Assembly: GCA_021821045.1 (NCBI GenBank) | Contig: JAKACW010000048.1 | Coordinates: 1-33,428 of the forward strand | DNA length: 33,428 bases | Reading direction: 5' to 3' | DNA from: Pseudomonadota bacterium | Lineage (GTDB): Bacteria; Pseudomonadota; Gammaproteobacteria; JAADHS01 | Shown: positions 8,701 to 16,876 of the stretch, in pieces | How the letters are laid out: each line of letters begins with the position of its first letter | Position numbering within the stretch: position 1 is the first letter of the stretch | The notes under the pieces: model-generated | What the model saw: the letters and a program-made list of their open reading frames with translations, nothing else | Databases searched by the model: none | Told to the model about the DNA's origin: nothing | Program-made: the position numbers and the translations under genes

Positions 8701-9123
8701 TCAGAAGACGTGCTTGACGAGAAAAACCGTGACGCCGCCGCAGCCCATGAATACCAACACCGCGACGAACGAACGGAACGAAAACCGGGCCAAACCGCAC
8801 ACACCGTGACCGCTGGTGCAGCCGTTGCCAAGACGAGTGCCGTAGCCCACGAGAAACCCGGCGATGGCCATCGTGACCAAGCCGGCATCGAATCGAACGT
8901 TGATACGTTCGGGAAGAAACGCCAGAACAATTGCTCCGCCCGCCAACATGCCCACGGCGAACAGCACTCGCCACAGGCGATCGCCCTGCTCTTTGTCACC
9001 GATCAATCCACCGAGAATGCCGCTGACGCCGGCAATTTTGCCGTTGAACGCATATATCAGCGCCGCGGACAAACCGACAAGAATGCCGCCGATCGCCGCC
9101 GTGACGGGCGTAAAGTTTTCCAC
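8701..9123 (-). CDS. YeeE/YedE-family sulfur-transport half protein (PmpA-like)
   Basis: This 140-residue membrane protein has about four helices and the strong family signature GNGCTSGHGVCGLARFS at about residues 99-115, with two Cys that in the YeeE family line the path for thiosulfate. It pairs with the downstream half protein 9 nt away. A secreted diheme cytochrome c is encoded 65 nt upstream on the same strand, so a three-gene unit is likely. The start ATG gives MENFTPVTAAIGGILVG, a normal N-terminus for this family. Confidence 0.88.
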   Translation of the reverse strand: MENFTPVTAAIGGILVGLSAALIYAFNGKIAGVSGILGGLIGDKEQGDRLWRVLFAVGMLAGGAIVLAFLPERINVRFDAGLVTMAIAGFLVGYGTRLGNGCTSGHGVCGLARFSFRSFVAVLVFMGCGGVTVFLVKHVF

Positions 9124-9188
9124 TACTGCCTCCGGCCAAAATCAGGCCCCGCCGCGCCCGAATGACGCGGCTTTATGGGTCGTTGGTG

Positions 9189-9854
9189 TTATCGACCGGA
9201 AGCCGCGTGAGATTGAAGAAAACTCATAGCCTTAGCGAGAGCGTCGTCGCCCGGGTCCGGAACGCCGAGCAGGCGCATGTTTTCCCGCATTCGCAGTACG
9301 ACATTACGCCACTGGTCGGCATCGTGCAGGGATGGGTCAGGCAGGGCATGGCATTGCGCGCACACATGGCGAAACGCCTTGCCGATGTCGGTATCGATAT
9401 CCGGGTAGTTGGCGAGGTCGATGGGCTTGTAACCAAACCGGCTGAGGTAATCGATGATGGCTGTTAACTCTCCGCTCTCGGGCACCCGAACCTCGTTTAA
9501 CACTTCGCGTTCGCTCTTAGAAAAGCGATCTATGCGATTGAACATGCGGCCAACAACGCTCGGCCATTCATCGGCCGTGTGCAAACCCGGGCCGGGCAAT
9601 TCGTGACATTGCGTGCAGTATGTCTTCACGAGCTGCGCGCCCTTGCTGTCTTTCTCCGGCAGTGCATCGGGGTCGGTTGGCGGCGGCAGCACCGATCCCA
9701 TGACGCCGGACATCAGATCCTTGGTCGGCTTGGCGACACCCTCGTCGACAGCCGGATCATCCGGCGCTGCATACACCGCAGCAGACGCCGTGATGGAACA
9801 CAGCACGGTCCAGAAAATTCCATGACGGACCTTTTTCGACGCGGCGTTGATCAC
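9189..9854 (-). CDS. Secreted diheme cytochrome c
   Basis: The GTG at 9854 is preferred as start because AAGGAG lies 5 nt upstream (9865-9860) and it yields a compact signal peptide ending ASAAVYA; an ATG at 9884 is in frame but would add ten residues before the signal. The protein is about 221 residues long. It has two heme-binding motifs, CTQCH and CAQCH, each followed by LPxPxLHxADxW, so two copies of one cytochrome c module are in tandem. It is a periplasmic electron carrier. Its position upstream of the two YeeE/YedE genes hints at electrons from or to sulfur compounds, which is inference. No terminal-oxidase or SoxX-specific features are seen. Confidence 0.85.
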   Translation of the reverse strand: MINAASKKVRHGIFWTVLCSITASAAVYAAPDDPAVDEGVAKPTKDLMSGVMGSVLPPPTDPDALPEKDSKGAQLVKTYCTQCHELPGPGLHTADEWPSVVGRMFNRIDRFSKSEREVLNEVRVPESGELTAIIDYLSRFGYKPIDLANYPDIDTDIGKAFRHVCAQCHALPDPSLHDADQWRNVVLRMRENMRLLGVPDPGDDALAKAMSFLQSHAASGR

Positions 9855-10243
9855 ATTGACTCCTTTTTCCACGAATGGCGCCACACAATCATAGCCGTGA
9901 ATGGCGCCAAAAAAAACGTCGGACTTGAGATTCGCCTATCGGCGCGAATTCCGGCGGCGGTTCATTTAAAGTGCACTATGATAACAATGGTCCATAATTC
10001 TGTTTTGTTGATATTGTTATTGCGCCACCGATGAAGCTATCCAAACGTACGGGAACTGCGCGTCTGTGGCAATGCCCTAGTGGAGCCGAATCATTGGGGT
10101 CGGCCTGATGGCCATCGCGTTTTCAACACTGTTGGAACCGACGGGTGAAGCGAACGCTCAAGACCTCGCACCCGCGCGTAAGCGACGTTTCGCCAGCGAT
10201 CGCGAACGCAAAGAATAGCTTCTAAGTCAGAATCGCCGCTGGG
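9855..10243. other. Gene-poor stretch with cytochrome promoter region and a possible mini-ORF
   Basis: No convincing gene fills this stretch. The AT-rich segment at about 9960-10025 is the likely promoter region of the diheme cytochrome. On the plus strand a reading frame is open from 10081 to 10218. From the ATG at 10108 it encodes 36 residues (MAIAFSTLLEPTGEANAQ, then a basic tail ending RKE). Extended upstream without a start codon it looks like a signal peptide ending ANA. I see no ribosome-binding site, so it is most likely a gene remnant or chance. Confidence 0.35.
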
Positions 10244-10606
10244 TCAGCGTCGAACGCGCGATTCCGCCGTGTGTCGCCGAGTTCTGCGCTGCTCCCGCGC
10301 GGCATCCACCGCAAGCAACAGGGTTGCGCGATGGTCGGGCTCCAGATTCGTCCAATGTCTATCATGCAGCGCGCCTTCCAGCGCCCACAGCAAGTTGAGG
10401 CTGGGCATGAATCCCGCTTCTTCGACTTTGATGAATGCGGCCAGGGCGCCGACTTGTCGTAGATCGTCGACGGTGTCGATGCCGACGGCTTTCAGCCAGT
10501 TGGCCGAGCGCACGCCGAGGTTACGCAGTTGAGCCAAATCGTCCGCCGAGCCGATAATTTTCGCTCGGCGCAGCGCGCGGCGGGATGTGTTGAATCTCGT
10601 TGACAT
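10244..10606 (-). CDS. TfoX C-terminal domain protein
   Basis: This 120-residue protein matches the C-terminal domain of TfoX/Sxy: LRNLGVRSANWLKAVGIDTV is the helix-hairpin-helix-like core, followed by LRQVGALAAFIKVEEAGF and NLLWALEGALHDRHW. The N-terminal TfoX domain is absent, which is common for stand-alone copies. TfoX proper is a competence regulator; the role of stand-alone C-domains is not established. Its ATG at 10606 lies inside mobA, an 86-nt overlap in another frame, with only a weak ribosome-binding site, so it is probably translated by coupling. It is the last gene of the nitrate series. Confidence 0.8.
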   Translation of the reverse strand: MSTRFNTSRRALRRAKIIGSADDLAQLRNLGVRSANWLKAVGIDTVDDLRQVGALAAFIKVEEAGFMPSLNLLWALEGALHDRHWTNLEPDHRATLLLAVDAAREQRRTRRHTAESRVRR

Positions 10607-11150
10607 TGAGAAACCCGGCTTTGATGTCCCGACAGTTGGTCCTTACATAGACTTGGCTTCGCAGCCAGTCGCGGATGGACCGGTTGCCGGACAAATAATA
10701 ATTCAAAAGCCGCGCTTGCGCACTTTGATTGAGCAACATGAACAGCGGTTGATCGCGCAAGCCGTCATGGGCCACGGCGACGCCGGCGCCGGTACGGTTG
10801 GCGCTGGCCAGCAGGCGATCTAACACCAGAGGCGGCGCCTTGGGACAGTCCACCGGCATAATCCACATCCAGGGTGTAGAACACGCCACTGCGCCCGCGA
10901 GTATCCCCGCGATCGGGCCTTGGTAGTCCGTGGTGAGGTCCCGCACGACCGTGACGCCCAAGGCGGCGTAGCGCTCGACATTGCGATTGGCCGAAACGAG
11001 CGTCGCGCCGCAGCGGCCGCACACAATGTTCAAGGCGTGCACGACGAGCGGCAATTCTTCGTAGTCCACCCAACCTTTGTCGACGCCGCCCATGCGGCTG
11101 CCTGCCCCACCGGCAAGAATGAGCGCGGTAATGTCCGATCGTTCGATCAT
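10521..11150 (-). CDS. mobA: Molybdenum cofactor guanylyltransferase MobA
   Basis: MobA joins GMP to molybdopterin to make the bis-MGD cofactor that nitrate reductase needs. The start at 11150 is chosen because its ATG overlaps the nitrate reductase stop by 4 nt (ATGA), and the protein then opens with MIERSDITALILAGGAGSRM, the nucleotide-binding LAGGxGxRMGGxDK loop of the family. Other motifs are the QGPIAGILAG region, MPVDCP with the metal-binding Asp, and the late FLNVN. The product is 209 residues, slightly longer than usual because the last residues run into the overlapping TfoX-like gene. Placement right behind the molybdoenzyme gene fits a dedicated supply of cofactor. Confidence 0.92.
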   Translation of the reverse strand: MIERSDITALILAGGAGSRMGGVDKGWVDYEELPLVVHALNIVCGRCGATLVSANRNVERYAALGVTVVRDLTTDYQGPIAGILAGAVACSTPWMWIMPVDCPKAPPLVLDRLLASANRTGAGVAVAHDGLRDQPLFMLLNQSAQARLLNYYLSGNRSIRDWLRSQVYVRTNCRDIKAGFLNVNEIQHIPPRAAPSENYRLGGRFGSTA

Positions 11151-13798
11151 AGGGTTTGCCTTATCAATGCCTTCAATTCGGGCACGCAGGAGCCGCAGTT
11201 CGTCCCGGCTTTCAAGGCCGCGCCGATGGTTTCCGCCGTGGTTAAGTGCTGCTTGGTGATGGCTTCCACCAAGGTATTCACGCCGACGCTGAAACATGCG
11301 CAGACGATGCGTCCCACATCGGCCTGTTCTTGCGGTGGCTTGCCGCTCAATACGGCCACGCGTTCTTTGTCGGATAGACGTTCTCGGCCAAACAGCGAGG
11401 CCAACCAGCTGCGCGATGGCAAATCATGTTGCGGTGCGATGAACAGACAGCTCTCGATGCGACCGGCCACCAGGCGCACGCCGCGGTAGCGCTGTGTCTT
11501 CACATCATGGTATTCGACCCAGTTCACCGCCTCGTCCTTGGCGCACAGCAATTGTCGCGCCCATGCCGGCCAGGCGGAGGGCGATTGGTCGCCCGCGATC
11601 TCGTAACGATAGAAGCCGTCGCCTTTGGCTCGCGCCCAATAGGTTACGCCGGATAGCGCCAATTGACGACGGGTGAGCAAGAAGCCGTACCACGCGGGCC
11701 GGTACGCTTCGACGCGCACCGGGGTGTGTTTTAATTCCGGCTGTCCCGAGACTGGATCGACAACCGCATTGACCAGTTTGTCTACCGCGGCGTGGGAAGC
11801 GAATTGATCGTTCCAATGCATTGGCGCGAAGACGCTGCCGCGCTGCTGTGCATCGCTGACGCGCACGCGCAGAATATTCTCGCCGTAGCGGCTCGTCACG
11901 CGGCCCAATTCGCCGTCTTTGACGGCGATTTCCACGGCATCGCGCGGATGTATTTCCAAATACGGTTCGGGCGAATGGTCAGCCAAACGCGGCGCTTTGC
12001 CGGTGCGCGTCATGGTGTGCCATTGATCGCGCACGCGGCCGGTGTTGAGGGACCAGCGATAGTCTTGATCCACGGCATTTTGCGGCGGACGGGGCGTTAT
12101 GGCGATAAAACGCGCTTTGCGCTCGGGGGTGAAGAATCGTCCGTCGGCAAACATGCGCTGGGTGCCGTAAGGCTGGGCGGCGGTCACCGGCCATTGCAGC
12201 GGTTGCAACCGGTTGTATTGCGCTTCGTCGATTTGCGCCAACCCGGAAATATCGAAATCGCGGCTACCGTTGTTTTCATATCCAGACAGCGCGGCGTACT
12301 CGCGAAAGATGTGCGCCGGGTGTTCGTAAGGAAAGTCCGTGGAATAACCCATGGCCCGAGCGACCTGCGTGACAATCCACCAATCCGCTTTGGCTTCGCC
12401 GGGCGCCGGCAGGAATGCCGCCTGGCGAGAGATACGCCGCTCCGAATTGGTCACCGTGCCGTCTTTCTCGCCCCATCCCAGCGCGGGAAGCAGCACATGG
12501 GCATAGGCCGTGGTGTCGGTTTTTTCGATGCAGTCGGAAACGACGACGAACGGACAGATCGCCAACGCCTGCCGCACGCGGTTCGCATCCGGCATGCTGA
12601 CGGCGGGATTGGTGCCCATGATCCACAGTGCTTTGATCTTGCCGTCCGCTACGGCATTGAACAGATCGACGGCTTTCAGGCCCGCTCTGCTCGCGATGGT
12701 GGGCGACTGCCAAAATGACTGAACCACGTTTTGGTGCTCGGAATTACCCAGATCCATGTGGGCGGCCAGTTGATTGGCCATGCCCCCCACTTCGCGCCCG
12801 CCCATGGCGTTGGGCTGACCGGTGAGTGAAAACGGACCCATGCCCGGTCGACCGATGCGACCCGTGTAGAGATGGCAGTTGATGATGGCGTTGACCTTGT
12901 CCGTGCCGCTGCTCGATTGATTGATGCCTTGGGAGAACACCGTCACCACCCGCTCAGTCTCGGCGAACAACTTATAGAAGCGCACGATCTCGTCGACCTT
13001 GAGACCGCACATCTCAGCGACGGTCTCCACGTCCGGCGTATGGGTCCGCGCGGCGGCTAACGCCTCGGCGGCGTTTTGCGTGCAGTGCTCGACATAGATG
13101 GGATTGGCGTGGCCGTGACGTTCGAGGAACGCAAGCAAACCGCTGAAAATGAGTGCATCGGCGCCGGGTTTTAGCGGCAAGTGCAAATCGGCGATGTCGC
13201 AGCTGGCGGTGCGGCGCGGATCGATGACGACGATTTTCAGATCGGGGTTGTCGTTCTTGGCCTTTTGTATGCGCTGGTACACGACCGGATGGCACCATGC
13301 CGTGTTCGACCCGACGAGAACAATCAGTCGGGCTTGCTCCAGATCTTCGTAACTGCACGGCACCGTATCGCTGCCAAAGGCGCGCTTGTATCCCGCCACG
13401 GTCGAGGCCATGCACAAGCGGGAATTGGTGTCGATGTTGGCCGCGCCAATGTAGCCCTTCATCAGTTTGTTGGCGACGTAGTAGTCTTCGGTCAGCAACT
13501 GGCCGGAGACGTAGAAGGCGACGGCATCGGGACCGTAGCTGTCGACCGCTTCGCGGAACTTCGAGGCAACCGTTGCGATGGCCTCGTCCCACGCCGCACG
13601 CTTGCCCGCGATTTTCGGGTGCAGCAAGCGGTCGTCTAGAGTTAGAGTTTGGCCCAGTGCCGCGCCTTTGGAACACAAGCGGCCCAAGTTGGCCGGATGT
13701 TCCTTGTCGCCGCGCAGTTTCAGCTCGCCATCGTCGTCCCGTTCGGCGACAACGCCGCAACCCACTCCGCAATAGGGGCAGGTTGTTTTGATAGACAT
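11147..13798 (-). CDS. nasA: Assimilatory nitrate reductase, catalytic subunit
   Basis: This 883-residue cytoplasmic molybdoenzyme reduces nitrate to nitrite for nitrogen assimilation. The N-terminus has a [4Fe-4S] site (Cys 7, 10, 14 and 42: TTCPYCGVGCGV ... LCSKG), followed by the molybdopterin oxidoreductase core and the molydopterin dinucleotide-binding domain (about 590-700, LNTGRVRDQWHTMTR). The C-terminus adds a BFD-like [2Fe-2S] domain (VCACFSVG ... NCGSCVPEL), a mark of the NAD(P)H-linked NasA/NasC type. There is no twin-arginine signal. It starts 2 nt after nirD ends, with GGAG upstream, and overlaps mobA by 4 nt. In Pseudomonas this gene is often called nasC and the transporter nasA, so the symbol is ambiguous although the function is not. 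Confidence 0.95.
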   Translation of the reverse strand: MSIKTTCPYCGVGCGVVAERDDDGELKLRGDKEHPANLGRLCSKGAALGQTLTLDDRLLHPKIAGKRAAWDEAIATVASKFREAVDSYGPDAVAFYVSGQLLTEDYYVANKLMKGYIGAANIDTNSRLCMASTVAGYKRAFGSDTVPCSYEDLEQARLIVLVGSNTAWCHPVVYQRIQKAKNDNPDLKIVVIDPRRTASCDIADLHLPLKPGADALIFSGLLAFLERHGHANPIYVEHCTQNAAEALAAARTHTPDVETVAEMCGLKVDEIVRFYKLFAETERVVTVFSQGINQSSSGTDKVNAIINCHLYTGRIGRPGMGPFSLTGQPNAMGGREVGGMANQLAAHMDLGNSEHQNVVQSFWQSPTIASRAGLKAVDLFNAVADGKIKALWIMGTNPAVSMPDANRVRQALAICPFVVVSDCIEKTDTTAYAHVLLPALGWGEKDGTVTNSERRISRQAAFLPAPGEAKADWWIVTQVARAMGYSTDFPYEHPAHIFREYAALSGYENNGSRDFDISGLAQIDEAQYNRLQPLQWPVTAAQPYGTQRMFADGRFFTPERKARFIAITPRPPQNAVDQDYRWSLNTGRVRDQWHTMTRTGKAPRLADHSPEPYLEIHPRDAVEIAVKDGELGRVTSRYGENILRVRVSDAQQRGSVFAPMHWNDQFASHAAVDKLVNAVVDPVSGQPELKHTPVRVEAYRPAWYGFLLTRRQLALSGVTYWARAKGDGFYRYEIAGDQSPSAWPAWARQLLCAKDEAVNWVEYHDVKTQRYRGVRLVAGRIESCLFIAPQHDLPSRSWLASLFGRERLSDKERVAVLSGKPPQEQADVGRIVCACFSVGVNTLVEAITKQHLTTAETIGAALKAGTNCGSCVPELKALIRQTL

Positions 13799-13800
13799 GA

Positions 13801-14124
13801 TCAGCTTCTCCGCTTCACCGGATTGAGCAGTATGACACCCTTATCCACCTGCACCGCGTAACAGCCGGTGGCGCCGATGTCGGGCGCGACGGCGCCGCCG
13901 CTGTTCAATTCGATCTGCCAGTTGTGCAGCGGACAAGTGACACGGCCGCCGTGCACGATGCCCTGCGACAACGGACCGCCCTTGTGCGGGCAGCGATCAT
14001 CGAGGGCGAAGACGTTGTCGTCGGCGGTGCGGAATACGGCGATATCGCCGTTGGATGTTTTCACGACGCGAGCGCCGAGCTTGGGGATGTCGTCGAGTGT
14101 TCCAATTTCTATCCAGTCAGTCAT
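13801..14124 (-). CDS. nirD: Nitrite reductase small subunit NirD
   Basis: This 107-residue Rieske-type protein has the two Fe-S ligand boxes CPHKGGPLSQG and CPLHNWQIEL, with Cys-x-His and Cys-x2-His ligands both present. NirD is the small subunit of the NADH-dependent siroheme nitrite reductase that makes ammonium from nitrite. It lies 82 nt downstream of nirB, with a REP doublet in that gap, and 2 nt upstream of the nitrate reductase gene. Length and motifs are normal for the family. Confidence 0.95.
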   Translation of the reverse strand: MTDWIEIGTLDDIPKLGARVVKTSNGDIAVFRTADDNVFALDDRCPHKGGPLSQGIVHGGRVTCPLHNWQIELNSGGAVAPDIGATGCYAVQVDKGVILLNPVKRRS

Positions 14125-14148
14125 GATCTCTCTCTAGCTTGGCTTTTC

Positions 14149-14210
14149 GTGGGAGCGGTTTCCTACCGCGATTCTTCGTCGGTTTCCATCGCGGATAAAT
14201 CTGCTCCTAC
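14149..14210. repeat. REP doublet (REPIN-like) between nirB and nirD
   Basis: Two REP-like units face each other: 14149-14172 (GTGGGAGCGGTTTCC... ending CCGCGAT) and 14188-14210 (ATCGCGGATAAATCT... ending GCTCCTAC), 15 nt apart. They can fold into one long hairpin in the nirB-nirD transcript. The TAG stop codon of nirB (14209-14207) lies inside the outer end of the second unit. Such doublets can stabilise upstream mRNA and make unequal levels of the two subunits; that effect here is inference. Confidence 0.7.
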
Positions 14211-16645
14211 ACGACCTGTTTGAGCGGCGTGAATTCATGTTTCTCAATACCTTCCGCGGCGCGCTCTGCCCAGGGATCTTTCTGAAAATATTTCTGGGAC
14301 TCCATGAACCGTTCGTGCAGCGCCTTGCGGTTTTTCACATCATCCACGATGCGCTCTTTGATATAGCCCAGACCAATGCGCTCGATCCACGGCGCGGTGC
14401 GTTCGAGGTAATGCGCCTCTTCTCGATACAGTTGGACAAACGCACAACCGTATTCTATCGCCTCCGCTTCGCTGGTCACTTTGCACAGCAAATCCGTCGC
14501 CCGGATCTTCACGCCGCCGTTGCCGCCCACATGCAGTTCGTAGCCGGAGTCGACGCACACTACACCGAAATCCTTGATTGTCGCTTCTGCGCAATTGCGC
14601 GGGCAACCCGACACGGCCATCTTGAACTTGTGCGGCATCCACGAACCCCAGGTGATGCGCTCCAATTGCACGCCCAGTCCGGTTGAGTCTTGGGTGCCGA
14701 AGCGACACCACTCCGAGCCGACACAGGTTTTCACCGTTCGCAACGACTTGCCGTAAGCGTGCCCGGACACCATGCCCGCCTGATTCAAATCGAACCACAC
14801 CGCCGGCAAGTCTTCTTTCTTGACGCCGAGCAAATCGATGCGTTGGCCGCCGGTGACTTTCACGGTCGGAATGTTGAATTTATCCGCCACATCGGCGATG
14901 GCGCGCAGCTCCTTGGGATTGGTCAAACCGCCCCACATGCGCGGCACCACCGAATAGGTGCCGTCCTTCTGAATGTTGGCGTGCGCCCGTTCGTTGATGA
15001 AGCGGGATTGGGGATCGTCCGCCGCCTCGCCCGGCCACGTGCTAATGAGATAGTAGTTCAGCGCGGGGCGGCAGGAATGACATCCGTCCGGCGTGCGCCA
15101 CTCCAGATATTGCATGGCTTGGGGAATGCTTGTCAGGTGTTTGTCCTTGATCGCTTTGCGCACCGCTTCGTGAGTGTGGTCGGTGCATTTACACATGGGC
15201 TTTTCTTTGGGCGTGGTAGAGTAGTCACCGCCCAAAGTGGACGCCAGAATCTGCTCCACCAAACCGGTGCAAGAGCCGCAGGATGACGATGCTTTAGTGT
15301 GGGAACGCACGTCGTCAAGGGTGAACAACCCCTTGGTGGTGATCGCTTTGACGATGTCGCCTTTGCAGACACCGTTGCAGCCGCAAATCTCGGTTTTGTC
15401 GCTCATGGTACTGACGCTCGACGCGCCGCCGTGACCGGAGTCGCCGAGATGGGCCTGGCCGAACATCAATTGTTCACGCATGGCGCTGATGTCGGTGCCT
15501 TCGCGCAGAAGCTGGAAATACCACGAACCGTCCATGGTATCGCCGTACATCACGGCGCCTTTGATTTTGTTGTCTTTGATGACCAGCTTCTTGTAGACGC
15601 CGCGGCCGGCGTCCTGCATGACGATGTCCTCGGTCGTTTCGTCGCCGTTGAAATCGCCGGCGGAGAACAGGTCGATGCCGGTGACTTTCAATTTGGTGGA
15701 AATGGCCGAACCCTGATAACGGGCGTAACCCAGTTGAGCCAAATGATTAGCGCAGACCTTTGCCATGTCGAACAACGGCGCTACCAGACCATAGGTGTTG
15801 CCGCGATGCTCCACGCATTCGCCTACGGCGTAAATGCGCGGATCGAACGTCTGGGTGGTGTCGTTGATGACGATGCCGCGCTGGCAGTGCAAGCCGGCGC
15901 TTTTGGCCAATTCGATGTTGGGGCGAATGCCCACCGCCATGACGACGATGTCCGCGGGAATCTCGCGGCCGTCCTTGAATTTGACCCCGGTTACCCGGGC
16001 ATCGCCGACGATTTCCGCGGTTTGAGCTTGCAGCGCGAATTTCAGCCCCTTCTCTTCCAACGCCCGTTTCAGCAACCCGGACGCCGGTTTATCCAATTGG
16101 CGCTCCATGAGGCTGTCGAGCAAATGCACGACCGTCACGTCCATGCCGTGGTTGCGCAAACCGTAGGCTGCTTCAAGACCGAGCAATCCGCCGCCGATGA
16201 CCACCGCGTCGCGATATTTTTGTGCGGCCTCCAGCATGGCGTTGACGTCGTGAATGTCGCGAAAGGTAATCACGCCGGGGAGATTGGCGCCGGGGATGGG
16301 AAGAATGAACGGATTCGATCCGGTGGCCAGGATCATCCGATCATACTGCACGACGGTGCCGTCGTCCGCTTTGACAAAACGTTTGCCGCGATGGATTTGG
16401 ACGATCTTCTTTCCCGCGTGCAGCGTGATGCCGTTGTCGCTGTACCATTGCAGGTCGTTGAGCATGATGTCGTCGAGCTTCTTTTCCTTGGCCAGCAACG
16501 GCGACAATAAGATTCGGTTGTAATTGCCGAAAGGCTCGGCACCGAAAACCGTGATGTCGTATTTTTCCGGCGCCAGTTTCAGCACTTCTTCCAGCGTGCG
16601 CACGCCGGCCATGCCGTTGCCGATCAATACCAATTTTTCTTTCAT
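14207..16645 (-). CDS. nirB: NADH-dependent nitrite reductase large subunit NirB
   Basis: This 812-residue siroheme/FAD enzyme reduces nitrite to ammonium. The ATG at 16645 is chosen (MKEKLVLIGNGMAG, with AGGA 5 nt upstream); an ATG 18 codons further out has no family match. In order it has an FAD-binding GNGMAG motif near the N-terminus, an NAD-binding VVIGGGLLGLEAAYGL near residue 150, and a BFD-like [2Fe-2S] domain (CGCNGVCKGD ... SCGSCTGLVEQIL). A second Cys-rich stretch follows (CKCTDHTHEA ... CHSCRPAL). The siroheme-[4Fe-4S] region carries C-x5-C in CVGSEWC and C-x3-C in CPRNC. The stop codon lies within a REP element. Upstream, a 231-nt gap holds a candidate promoter and hairpins. Confidence 0.95.
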   Translation of the reverse strand: MKEKLVLIGNGMAGVRTLEEVLKLAPEKYDITVFGAEPFGNYNRILLSPLLAKEKKLDDIMLNDLQWYSDNGITLHAGKKIVQIHRGKRFVKADDGTVVQYDRMILATGSNPFILPIPGANLPGVITFRDIHDVNAMLEAAQKYRDAVVIGGGLLGLEAAYGLRNHGMDVTVVHLLDSLMERQLDKPASGLLKRALEEKGLKFALQAQTAEIVGDARVTGVKFKDGREIPADIVVMAVGIRPNIELAKSAGLHCQRGIVINDTTQTFDPRIYAVGECVEHRGNTYGLVAPLFDMAKVCANHLAQLGYARYQGSAISTKLKVTGIDLFSAGDFNGDETTEDIVMQDAGRGVYKKLVIKDNKIKGAVMYGDTMDGSWYFQLLREGTDISAMREQLMFGQAHLGDSGHGGASSVSTMSDKTEICGCNGVCKGDIVKAITTKGLFTLDDVRSHTKASSSCGSCTGLVEQILASTLGGDYSTTPKEKPMCKCTDHTHEAVRKAIKDKHLTSIPQAMQYLEWRTPDGCHSCRPALNYYLISTWPGEAADDPQSRFINERAHANIQKDGTYSVVPRMWGGLTNPKELRAIADVADKFNIPTVKVTGGQRIDLLGVKKEDLPAVWFDLNQAGMVSGHAYGKSLRTVKTCVGSEWCRFGTQDSTGLGVQLERITWGSWMPHKFKMAVSGCPRNCAEATIKDFGVVCVDSGYELHVGGNGGVKIRATDLLCKVTSEAEAIEYGCAFVQLYREEAHYLERTAPWIERIGLGYIKERIVDDVKNRKALHERFMESQKYFQKDPWAERAAEGIEKHEFTPLKQVV

Positions 16646-16680
16646 AGCGTTCCTGAATCGAAGTGAGCGGATAAGCTCTC

Positions 16681-16698
16681 CAATCAAACACCGTGCCA
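16681..16698 (-). promoter_or_regulatory. Candidate sigma-54 promoter for nirB
   Basis: On the minus strand the sequence TGGCACG-GTGT-TTGAT matches the sigma-54 consensus TGGCACG-N4-TTGCW, with the GG element exact and the spacing to the -12 element correct. The invariant -12 GC is GA here, which lowers confidence. The expected start of transcription is about 16673, leaving a leader of about 27 nt before the nirB ATG. Sigma-54/NtrC control of nitrate assimilation is established in other proteobacteria. Confidence 0.35.
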
Positions 16699-16778
16699 CT
16701 CCAGCGCGCCGCCCGGAGTGCAGATCAAGTGTCTGTTTTACTTACAGCTTTCAAGTTGGCGCGGGAACCGGGAGCGGC

Positions 16779-16801
16779 TTGGCGCAGTGTGGTTGCACCA
16801 A
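16779..16801 (-). promoter_or_regulatory. Second imperfect dyad upstream of nirB
   Basis: On the minus strand TTGGTGCA and TGCGCCAA are separated by 7 nt and form an inverted repeat with one mismatch. It shares the GGTGC core with the perfect stem at 16830-16861. Either an RNA hairpin or a protein-binding site is possible. Confidence 0.3.
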
Positions 16802-16829
16802 AAGGACGCGGCTTCCGGGGCGGCACCGG

Positions 16830-16861
16830 TCAAAGTGGTGCGAAGCGTCGCACCACTTTGA
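16830..16861 (-). promoter_or_regulatory. Perfect 14-bp stem between kinase gene and nirB
   Basis: TCAAAGTGGTGCGA at 16830-16843 is the exact reverse complement of 16848-16861, with a 4-nt loop. It starts 15 nt beyond the kinase stop codon. It has no T-run on the minus strand, so it is not a classic terminator. It may be a processing or stabilising hairpin, an RNA element for an antiterminator of the NasT/NasR type, or an upstream activator site. The arms read TGGTGC...GCACCA, the opposite order to the NtrC consensus. Confidence 0.45.
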
Positions 16862-16876
16862 ATCCCCTAGAGGACT

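Noticed and set aside
9970-10025. FNR box upstream of the diheme cytochrome (TTGATATTGTTATT)
   Set aside because: Only one half-site fits the consensus, so it is not supported.
15299-16510. 403-codon plus-strand frame opposite nirB
   Set aside because: Antisense shadow of a well-conserved enzyme gene; Asp/Val/His-rich translation typical of such shadows.
16830-16861. NtrC binding site
   Set aside because: The arms read TGGTGC...GCACCA, the reverse order of the NtrC consensus TGCACCA-N3-TGGTGCA, so I describe it only as a stem.
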